Shown here: piece by piece, positions 1-4,752 of the stretch
Layout: the number at the start of each line of letters is the position of its first letter
Position numbering within the stretch: the stretch's first letter is position 1
Origin: Candidatus Aciduliprofundum sp. JdFR-45
GTDB lineage: Archaea > Thermoplasmatota > Thermoplasmata > Thermoplasmatales > JdFR-45
Length of the DNA stretch: 5,726 bases
Assembly: GCA_002011395.1 (NCBI GenBank)
Contig: MTNG01000107.1
Coordinates: 1 to 5,726, forward strand
Reading direction: 5' to 3'
Notes under the pieces: model-generated
Told to the model about the DNA's origin: nothing
What the model saw: the letters and a program-made list of their open reading frames with translations, nothing else
Database searches by the model: none
Translations under genes and position numbers: made by a program

Positions 1-2
1 AG

Positions 3-1481
3 AAATCCCAGATGACGCTTTTCGCCTTCGGGGCCGCCGAGACCGAGCCGCTCACGGTGGAGAAGGTATACTCCTCCTTCCTCGCCATCGCCAGGGCCAG
101 CGGTGAGGGCAGCCAGTCCAAGAAGATAGGGTATCTACAGGAACTTCTTCACCTCGCCAGCCCCTTGGAGGCGAGGTACATCGTTAGAAGCGTCACCGGG
201 AAACTCCGGCTGGGCATCGCGGACATGACGATCTTGGACGCCCTCGCAATCGCCTTCGGGAGGGGCAAGGAGGACCGCGCGGTCGTGGAGCGGGCCTACA
301 ACCTCTACCCGGACCTCGGGTACATAGCACGCGTCATGGCGGAGGAGGGCGTTGAGGGGGTGAAGCGCATCCGCATGTGTCTGGGCGTTCCCGTGCGCCC
401 CATGCTCGCGGAGCGCATGCCCTCGCTGGAGGGGATACTCGTAAAGATGGGGGGCAGGATGGCGCTGGAGTACAAGTACGATGGGATAAGGGTCCAGGGG
501 CACGTGTCCCGCGATGAAATATGGCTCTACTCGCGACGGATGGAGAACATAACGGACCAGTTCCCCGACGTGGTGAGGGCCCTGAGGGAAGCGCTGGACG
601 ACGAAGTTATAGTGGACGGCGAGGCGGTGCCCGTGGACGTGGAGACGGGCGTTATGCTGCCGTTTCAGGTGGTCTCGCACCGCAGGGGGCGCAAGTACGG
701 CGTGGAGGAGATGGCCGAGGAGATACCCGTCTGCCTCTTCCTCTTTGACATAATATACCTCAACGGCGAGGACCTCACGATGAGGCCATACCCCGAGAGG
801 AGGGAGATCCTTGAAAAGGTCGTGAAGGTGAGCGAGAGGGTGCGCCTCGCCCACAGAGTGGTGACGGATGACCTGGAGGAGGCGCGCCGCTTCTTCCATA
901 GGGCCATAGAGGAGGGCTGCGAGGGCGTGGTCGCCAAGAACGTCGGGCCGAACTCAATATACCGCGCGGGGGCCAGGGAGTTCCTGTGGATCAAGTACAA
1001 GCGGGACTACAAGTTGGAGATGGGAGACACCGTGGACCTGGTGGCTGTGGGCGCGTTCTACGGGCGCGGGAAGCGGAAGGGCACGTACGGGGCCCTCCTC
1101 ATGGCGGCGTACAATCCAGACCGCGACGTCTTCGAGACGGTGTGCAAACTCGGAACGGGCTTCACGGACGAGCAGCTTCTGGCCCTCCCCCGCAGGTTTG
1201 AGCCCTATGTCCTGGAGCACAGACACCCTCGGGTTGATTCCCTCATAGAGGCGGACGTGTGGTTTGAGCCGACCGTGGTCATGGAAGTCGTTGGCGCGGA
1301 GATAACGCTGAGTCCCACGCACACCTGCGCGCGGGATGTGCTGGAGAAGGGCAGCGGGCTGGCCATACGCTTCCCCCGCTTCACCGGGAAGTGGAGGGAC
1401 GACAAGAGCCCGGAGGACGCCACCACGACATGGGAACTCGTGGAGATGTACAGGAAGCAGGTTAAGAGGGTGGTGGGGTGA
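3..1481 (+). CDS. lig: ATP-dependent DNA ligase, archaeal type (5' end outside window)
   Basis: Seals nicks in duplex DNA during replication and repair through a ligase-adenylate intermediate. Counting from the ATG at 12, the visible part has nucleotidyltransferase motif I KYDG at residues 155-158 (K155 is the expected adenylated lysine). Further motifs are SRRMENIT at 174-181 (IIIa region), LFLFDIIYLNG near 242-252 (III), EGVVAKN at 304-310 (IV), WIKYK at 326-330 (V) and RFPRF followed by WRDDKSPEDA at 453-470 (VI, in the OB-fold). Residues 17-130 are the end of the N-terminal DNA-binding domain, including GEGSQSKK. Archaeal ligases are usually about 560-600 residues. Only 489 follow the ATG at 12, and the frame stays open to the left edge, reading KSQ before that methionine, so the ATG is internal and roughly 100 residues are missing. 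The C-terminus is intact. The stop lies five bases from the convergent small membrane protein gene. The family call is very secure. Confidence 0.96.
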   Translation, partial: KSQMTLFAFGAAETEPLTVEKVYSSFLAIARASGEGSQSKKIGYLQELLHLASPLEARYIVRSVTGKLRLGIADMTILDALAIAFGRGKEDRAVVERAYNLYPDLGYIARVMAEEGVEGVKRIRMCLGVPVRPMLAERMPSLEGILVKMGGRMALEYKYDGIRVQGHVSRDEIWLYSRRMENITDQFPDVVRALREALDDEVIVDGEAVPVDVETGVMLPFQVVSHRRGRKYGVEEMAEEIPVCLFLFDIIYLNGEDLTMRPYPERREILEKVVKVSERVRLAHRVVTDDLEEARRFFHRAIEEGCEGVVAKNVGPNSIYRAGAREFLWIKYKRDYKLEMGDTVDLVAVGAFYGRGKRKGTYGALLMAAYNPDRDVFETVCKLGTGFTDEQLLALPRRFEPYVLEHRHPRVDSLIEADVWFEPTVVMEVVGAEITLSPTHTCARDVLEKGSGLAIRFPRFTGKWRDDKSPEDATTTWELVEMYRKQVKRVVG

Positions 1482-1486
1482 GATTT

Positions 1487-1753
1487 TCAAATGAAATGAC
1501 TCACGAGCAGACCTATCCCGGCGATTATGGAAATTGCGAAGCCCCAGATGCTAAGATGTGTGTTTTTCCCGTAGTTCTCCATCCCTATTCCCAGCCCGAG
1601 GAAAAGAAGGCCCACACCATATGCAGTCCAGACGCGGTATGAATCCGATTTATGAAGCAGATTGAAATAAAGCCCGAGTGAGAAGAAAGCCCCGGACAGC
1701 GCATACACGACCATCAAGATGACCCCACTCCATCTTCTAATCGTCACATCCAT
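1487..1753 (-). CDS. Small hypothetical protein with three membrane segments
   Basis: I do not recognise this 88-residue protein. Hydrophobic segments at about residues 9-30, 41-58 and 68-87 suggest three transmembrane helices. A basic N-terminus (RR at 6-7) and a short polar loop near 34-40 would favour a cytoplasmic N-terminus by the positive-inside rule. There are no cysteines, histidine clusters or catalytic motifs. The second helix is glycine-rich (GVGLLFLGLGIG), which may allow tight helix packing. The start is supported by AGGGGG at 1761-1766, seven bases upstream, and by a TATA-like box further up. The gene is convergent with the ligase and appears to be transcribed alone. Its DNA is about 50% G+C (120 of 240 bases at 1501-1740 by hand count), below its neighbours, so recent acquisition or weak codon selection are both possible. 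The three evenly spaced helices and the start signals argue for a real gene. Confidence 0.72.
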   Translation of the reverse strand: MDVTIRRWSGVILMVVYALSGAFFSLGLYFNLLHKSDSYRVWTAYGVGLLFLGLGIGMENYGKNTHLSIWGFAISIIAGIGLLVSHFI

Positions 1754-1760
1754 CTTTCAT

Positions 1761-1766
1761 CCCCCT
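1761..1766 (-). promoter_or_regulatory. Ribosome binding site of the small membrane protein
   Basis: Read on the minus strand this is AGGGGG, a partial match to the archaeal Shine-Dalgarno sequence, seven bases before the ATG at 1753. It favours that start over the overlapping out-of-frame ATG at 1760, which lies directly beside it. Confidence 0.5.
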
Positions 1767-1776
1767 GTGAACGGAA

Positions 1777-1786
1777 CATACGTATG
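1777..1786. promoter_or_regulatory. Perfect 10-base palindrome at a predicted transcription start
   Basis: CATACGTATG is identical on both strands. It lies where transcription of the small membrane protein gene should begin if the box at 1804-1810 is its TATA element. Many archaeal repressors bind short palindromes at the start site, so this could be an operator. The palindrome is seen directly; the regulatory role is inference, and a 10-base palindrome can arise by chance. Confidence 0.3.
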
Positions 1787-1803
1787 CGTTTATGTACCAG
1801 TTT

Positions 1804-1810
1804 GTATATG
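1804..1810 (-). promoter_or_regulatory. Candidate TATA box for the small membrane protein gene
   Basis: The minus strand reads CATATAC, preceded by GAAAGTTT, in an AT-rich stretch. A start site about 26 bases downstream would fall near 1780, giving a leader of roughly 27 bases that contains the AGGGGG ribosome binding site. The match to an archaeal TATA box is moderate. Confidence 0.4.
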
Positions 1811-1856
1811 AAACTTTCAATCCTGGTGGAGGTCGTTTTTATCACCCAGCAACCCA

Positions 1857-1908
1857 TTTTGTGACGGATCCCGGTAATCCCATCCATTTATAAAGATCCG
1901 TCACAGAA
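1857..1908. repeat. Inverted repeat enclosing a TATA-like sequence
   Basis: The arms TGTGACGGATC (1860-1870) and GATCCGTCACA (1895-1905) are perfect reverse complements. They extend outward to 1857-1870 and 1895-1908 with one mismatch in 14 pairs. The 24-base spacer contains TTTATAAA (1887-1894), itself a perfect palindrome and a good archaeal TATA-like sequence on either strand. It could be a pair of regulator half-sites around a promoter, an RNA hairpin with a large loop, or the remains of a small mobile element. No T-rich tract follows the hairpin on either strand, which argues against a simple terminator. The rest of the 1754-1954 gap holds no convincing gene. Confidence 0.75.
1887..1894. 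promoter_or_regulatory. Symmetrical TATA-like box of uncertain direction
   Basis: TTTATAAA reads the same on both strands. Leftward transcription would start near 1863, inside the left arm of the inverted repeat, and give the small membrane protein gene a leader of about 110 bases. Rightward transcription would start near 1916 and run antisense into the peptidase gene. The sequence does not settle the direction. Confidence 0.35.
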
Positions 1909-1935
1909 TTTCAGACAAATGTCGGACGATTCATA

Positions 1936-1944
1936 GAAAAAATG
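1936..1944 (-). terminator. U-rich terminator after the peptidase gene
   Basis: On the minus strand a run of six T residues (complement of 1937-1942) in the context CATTTTTTCT begins about a dozen bases after the peptidase stop codon. Archaeal RNA polymerase commonly terminates at such oligo-T tracts without a hairpin. Confidence 0.45.
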
Positions 1945-1954
1945 AGGGGAGAGT

Positions 1955-2962
1955 TCAGAAACTATCCAGAAACGCCACCCCGAGATCCGCGGTCGCCCTG
2001 AGATCGCGCAGGTCCACGACCTCCACGGGCGAGTGCATGTATCTCACGGGGACGGAGTAGAGGGCCGTGGCCACGCCCGTCCGCGTCGTGAGTATGACAT
2101 CTGTGTCGGTGCCCGTGCGGGACGGATTCGGCTCTATCTGGTACTTTATCTCGCGCTCCCTCGCGAGTTCCACGCTTTTCCGGGCCAGCGCGGGGTTCAG
2201 GAAGGGCCCCACGCCTATGGCAACCCCCTCTCCCAGTTTCACGGGAACGTCCTGCTCCTCCACCCCCGGCATGGTTCCGTGGGTGGCGTCTATCACCAGC
2301 GCGCAGTCCGGGTCAACGCGGAACGCCGACGTCCGCGCGCCTATCAACCCCACCTCCTCCTGAACGGTGGCTACAAAGTAAACCGTAGCCCTACCCTCAT
2401 ATCTCTCTGCCATGTCCAGCATGGCGGCCACCCCCGCCCGGTTGTCCATCCCGACCGCCGCCACCCTGTTTTCACCCAGATGTGTGAAGTGAGGGGCGTA
2501 CCCGATGGGCGTGCCAACCTCCACGCCCATTTCAACGACCTCATCCCTGGAAGTCGCCCCTATATCCACGAGGAGCGCCTTCACCTCGGGGAGCTTTTTC
2601 TCCTTTTTTGACAGGTGGGGCGGGGGAACGCCTATCACGCCGTGAATAGTTTTTCCCTTTACATGGATCACGACTCTCTGCGAGACGAGCGAGACGGCGG
2701 GTACACCCCCCAGAGGGGCGATGCGCAGGTACCCCTCATCCGTTATCCCCTTCACCATAAGCCCTATCCTGTCCATGTGCGCCGCTACCATTATGCGCGT
2801 ATCCCCCTCGCCCTTCACGCCGAAGACGTTGCCCAGAACATCCCTTCCGACGTCGTCGCAAACCTCTCTCAGAACCCCCTCCACGTATTCCGCCACCTCG
2901 TCCTCGTGGCCCGGGCATCCGTTCAGCACGGCGAGTTCTTTCAGGTGTTGCTCGGTGGACAT
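1955..2962 (-). CDS. M42-family metallo-aminopeptidase (TET-like)
   Basis: A probable cytosolic co-catalytic metal aminopeptidase that trims peptides, probably left by proteasome-type proteolysis; family members form large tetrahedral (TET) or smaller oligomers. Numbered from the ATG at 2962 (335 residues, near family length), the expected metal ligands are H62 and nearby D64 (AAHMDRIG), D173 (GMDNRAG), E203 (QEEVG, with E202 as the likely general base), D225 (VIDATH) and H310 (MHSPVE). Residues about 70-160 fit the inserted dimerisation/PDZ-like domain. A longer reading from 3001 adds MLKFLTTHAHAST. I prefer the inner start because a TATA-like box lies 28 bases before it, as expected for a leaderless message, and the M42 homology begins directly after it (LKELAVLNGCPGHE). 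HMDRIG has arginine where most relatives have glutamate (HxDEIG). Substrate preference cannot be read from the sequence. The gene is divergent from the ferredoxin gene. Confidence 0.92.
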   Translation of the reverse strand: MSTEQHLKELAVLNGCPGHEDEVAEYVEGVLREVCDDVGRDVLGNVFGVKGEGDTRIMVAAHMDRIGLMVKGITDEGYLRIAPLGGVPAVSLVSQRVVIHVKGKTIHGVIGVPPPHLSKKEKKLPEVKALLVDIGATSRDEVVEMGVEVGTPIGYAPHFTHLGENRVAAVGMDNRAGVAAMLDMAERYEGRATVYFVATVQEEVGLIGARTSAFRVDPDCALVIDATHGTMPGVEEQDVPVKLGEGVAIGVGPFLNPALARKSVELAREREIKYQIEPNPSRTGTDTDVILTTRTGVATALYSVPVRYMHSPVEVVDLRDLRATADLGVAFLDSF

Positions 2963-2984
2963 GGTGGATGCATGGGCGTGGGTG

Positions 2985-2995
2985 GTTAAAAACTT
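2985..2995 (-). promoter_or_regulatory. TATA box of the peptidase gene
   Basis: The minus strand reads AAGTTTTTAAC, centred about 28 bases before the ATG at 2962. This spacing places the transcription start at or next to the start codon, so the message should be leaderless. It is the main reason for choosing the shorter protein. Confidence 0.55.
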
Positions 2996-3009
2996 GAGCA
3001 TTCATAGGA

Positions 3010-3024
3010 GGAAAAGGTTATATC
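3010..3024 (+). promoter_or_regulatory. BRE/TATA promoter of the ferredoxin gene
   Basis: GGAAAAGG followed by TTATAT (3018-3023) resembles an archaeal purine-rich BRE plus TATA box. A start near 3044-3047 would give a leader of about 15 bases, just enough to include the ribosome binding site. The element lies about 30 bases from the divergent peptidase TATA box. Confidence 0.55.
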
Positions 3025-3046
3025 CCCATCGGGCGATTTACCCCTC

Positions 3047-3053
3047 GGAGGTG
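3047..3053 (+). promoter_or_regulatory. Strong Shine-Dalgarno site of the ferredoxin gene
   Basis: GGAGGTG is an exact match to the archaeal anti-Shine-Dalgarno complement and stands six bases before the ATG at 3060. It fixes the ferredoxin start and rules out the longer in-frame reading from far upstream. Confidence 0.8.
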
Positions 3054-3059
3054 TCAAAA

Positions 3060-3236
3060 ATGGTTCAGATAGACAGCGATGCCTGCATAGGGTGTGGCAT
3101 ATGCGCCGCAAGCTGCCCTGAGGTCTTCGAGATGGGTGACGATGGCAAGGCCATCGTCAAGCCGGACGCGGACCTCTCCGCCCCGTGCATCCAGGATGCC
3201 ATAGACCAGTGCCCCACGGGAGCGATCACCCAGTGA
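3060..3236 (+). CDS. Small single-cluster [4Fe-4S] ferredoxin
   Basis: A soluble 58-residue electron carrier. C9, C12 and C15 form a CxxCxxC motif (CIGCGIC) and C51 in CPTGAI supplies the fourth ligand of one [4Fe-4S] cluster. C19 and C43 match the positions of the disulphide seen in Pyrococcus furiosus ferredoxin, whose sequence (CIGDAIC, CPDVFEM) is closely similar. This protein has cysteine (C12) where the Pyrococcus protein has an aspartate ligand, so a fully cysteine-ligated cluster is expected. The second CxxCxxC motif of two-cluster ferredoxins is absent. The acidic composition (many D and E) suits docking to oxidoreductases such as 2-oxoacid:ferredoxin oxidoreductases, but no partner gene lies nearby. 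The start is set by GGAGGTG six bases upstream. The gene has its own promoter and terminator, so it is probably a single-gene unit. The exact redox partner is unknown. Confidence 0.95.
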   Translation: MVQIDSDACIGCGICAASCPEVFEMGDDGKAIVKPDADLSAPCIQDAIDQCPTGAITQ

Positions 3237-3275
3237 GCGCATCCCGGCGGGGAGCGCTCATCCCTTTCCTCATTT
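3234..3275 (+). terminator. Hairpin and pyrimidine-rich terminator that includes the ferredoxin stop codon
   Basis: TGAGCGC (3234-3240) pairs perfectly with GCGCTCA (3254-3260). After an A-A mismatch, 3242-3245 pairs with 3249-3252 (three GC pairs and one wobble), closing a three-base loop. A tract rich in T and C follows (CCTTTCCTCATTTTC region). The stop codon TGA is the first triplet of the stem. The hairpin also lies 18 bases past the pheS stop on the other strand, but no T tract follows it in that direction. Confidence 0.6.
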
Positions 3276-3278
3276 TCA

Positions 3279-4718
3279 TTAGAGTATTTCTGCGTCTCTC
3301 AACCACTCCACATCGCTTATGTAAAGGTCCCTTATATCCGTCAGACCGAGCGTTATCATGGCCAGTCGCTCCAGACCCAGACCCCACGCCAGCACGGGGA
3401 CGTCCACGCCGAGCGGCTCCGTCACCTCCGGCCTGAATATCCCCGCGCCTCCCAGTTCCAGCCACTGGCCGTTGTAATGCACCTCCACCTCCAAACTGGG
3501 CTCCGTGTAGGGGAAATAGGAAGGGCGCACGCGTATCCTCTCAAAACCCATCTTCGCGTAGAAGGTTTTGAGGATGCCCACCAGCATGTCGAAGTTCGCC
3601 CCCTCCTCCGCCACTATGCCCTCTATCTGCGTGAACTCGGGGAGGTGCGTGGCGTCTATGCTCTCCCGGCGGAAGACGCGCTCCACGGAGAACACCTTCA
3701 CCGGCGGCTCGGGGTGCTCGTAGAGGTACCTGATGGTGTTCACGGTGGTGTGCGTTCTCAGAAGCGCCTTCCTCGCCTCCTCCTCGCTCCACTCGTATTT
3801 CCACCCCTTCCTGTGAATTTCCCTCACCGACTCCGCGTACTCCGGCAGTTCAAAGGAAGAGGGCTTTGAGAGGTAAAGCGTGTCCTGCAGCTCCCTAGCC
3901 GGGTGGTCCTGCGGGATGAAGAGGGCGTCCATGTTCCAGAAGGCGCTCTGGACGAACTCCCCGGTTATCTCGGTGAAGCCCATCTCCAGCATTATGCGGC
4001 GTATCCTCTCTATTATCCCGGTCAGGGGGTGCGGTTTGCCGGGAAAGAGGCGTGGCACAGGTGCCCTCACGTCGTAGGGGCGGAGGTCCACATCCCTCCA
4101 CCTCCCCGTGGCGAGGAGTTCCGGGGTGAGCTGCGAAATCTCCTCCCTGACCTCTATCTCCTCGTTCCATCCCCTATCCGTGAGCGTGAGGTACCGCTCG
4201 GTCCTCTCCTCCCGCCTGAGGTATCCCTTCCTGCCGGCGAAGTGCCTGAGGAGGTCGGGATCCAGTTCCCCCTCCGGAACGCGCCCCTCCGCCAGGGTTC
4301 TGAGAAACTCCTTTCTCCTCGCGATTTCCTTTTCCGCCGCTTCAATGACCTCGGCCGTCCCTCTTATGACCCCCCTCTCCAGAGAGAGCCCCAGAGCGCG
4401 GAGATGGCCCACGGCGACGCCCGCTTCCGCCTTCCCCATCTCCTCCGTGAGTTCGCGAAGCGGCACCTCCCCTCCACGCTGCGCGAGTATTCGGAGAGCC
4501 CTCTCCTCCGGAAGCCCCCGTTCAAGCGCCTTCACCGCCTCCGGGCCGGGTGAGTAGAGCCGCACGACCTCCTCCCTGCCCTTCAGGTATCCCTTGACCT
4601 CCAGCCACGAGGCGGCATTTCGCGTTGCGGGGTCATCGCCCAGGTCGGACAGGCGGACGTCCTTCCCTCCCCTTTCCCGGAGGCGAAGCAGGAGCACCTT
4701 CTCCGCTCTGCTCAGCAT
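3279..4718 (-). CDS. pheS: Phenylalanine--tRNA ligase alpha subunit
   Basis: Catalytic subunit of the alpha2beta2 class II synthetase that charges tRNA-Phe in the cytoplasm. At 479 residues it is of archaeal/eukaryal length. Residues 1-200 form an N-terminal region of several winged-helix-like segments, expected to contact tRNA. The class II core follows: a motif 1 helix near 231-251 (PLTGIIERIRR), DHPARELQDT at 271-280, TVNTIRYL near 325-332, motif 2 at 348-367 (VFRRESIDATHLPEF then TQIEG), YFPYTEPSLEVEV at 401-413, and motif 3 GLGLERLAM at 446-454 with the class II arginine. Motifs are intact and the end (EWLRDAEIL) is normal. The start at 4718 has a TATA-like box 28 bases upstream, so a leaderless message is likely. 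pheT, often adjacent in other genomes, is not next to it here: the downstream neighbour is the convergent ferredoxin gene and the upstream one is a membrane protein. Confidence 0.97.
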   Translation of the reverse strand: MLSRAEKVLLLRLRERGGKDVRLSDLGDDPATRNAASWLEVKGYLKGREEVVRLYSPGPEAVKALERGLPEERALRILAQRGGEVPLRELTEEMGKAEAGVAVGHLRALGLSLERGVIRGTAEVIEAAEKEIARRKEFLRTLAEGRVPEGELDPDLLRHFAGRKGYLRREERTERYLTLTDRGWNEEIEVREEISQLTPELLATGRWRDVDLRPYDVRAPVPRLFPGKPHPLTGIIERIRRIMLEMGFTEITGEFVQSAFWNMDALFIPQDHPARELQDTLYLSKPSSFELPEYAESVREIHRKGWKYEWSEEEARKALLRTHTTVNTIRYLYEHPEPPVKVFSVERVFRRESIDATHLPEFTQIEGIVAEEGANFDMLVGILKTFYAKMGFERIRVRPSYFPYTEPSLEVEVHYNGQWLELGGAGIFRPEVTEPLGVDVPVLAWGLGLERLAMITLGLTDIRDLYISDVEWLRDAEIL

Positions 4719-4741
4719 GGTGTGGAAAAGGGGAGATGCGG

Positions 4742-4752
4742 ATATTTAATTT
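4742..4752 (-). promoter_or_regulatory. TATA box of pheS, overlapping the upstream gene's stop
   Basis: The minus strand reads AAATTAAATAT, centred about 28 bases before the pheS ATG. The TAA stop codon of the upstream membrane protein gene (4746-4748) is part of this element. The spacing predicts a leaderless pheS transcript; the CACC before the ATG is not a ribosome binding site. Confidence 0.55.

Noticed and set aside
135..899. Long open frame on the minus strand (254 codons) inside the ligase gene
   Set aside because: It is antisense to a coding region with all ligase motifs intact. The predicted protein is rich in H, P, L and R with no recognisable domain, typical of a shadow frame in GC-rich DNA.
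1482..1486. Possible terminator between the ligase and the convergent small gene
   Set aside because: Only five bases separate the genes, with a run of four T residues and no hairpin. This is too weak to call for either gene.
954..1490. Minus-strand frame of 178 codons antisense to the ligase C-terminal part
   Set aside because: Same composition bias, no domain, and it would overlap the whole OB-fold of the ligase.
1792..1893. Short plus-strand frame of 33 codons in the intergenic region
   Set aside because: It has no ribosome binding site, its third codon positions are AT-rich unlike local genes, its stop falls inside the TTTATAAA box, and it has no recognisable similarity.
2033..2611. Plus-strand frame of 192 codons antisense to the peptidase
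   Set aside because: It has no motif or ribosome binding site, and the opposite strand carries all M42 metal ligands.
2721..3059. Upstream in-frame extension of the ferredoxin by 113 codons
   Set aside because: The extension is low-complexity (S, T, P-rich), antisense to the peptidase, and the exact GGAGGTG six bases before the ATG at 3060 fixes the start there.
3903..4553. Plus-strand frame of 216 codons antisense to pheS
   Set aside because: It is a shadow frame rich in R, P, L and E, lying opposite conserved PheS sequence.
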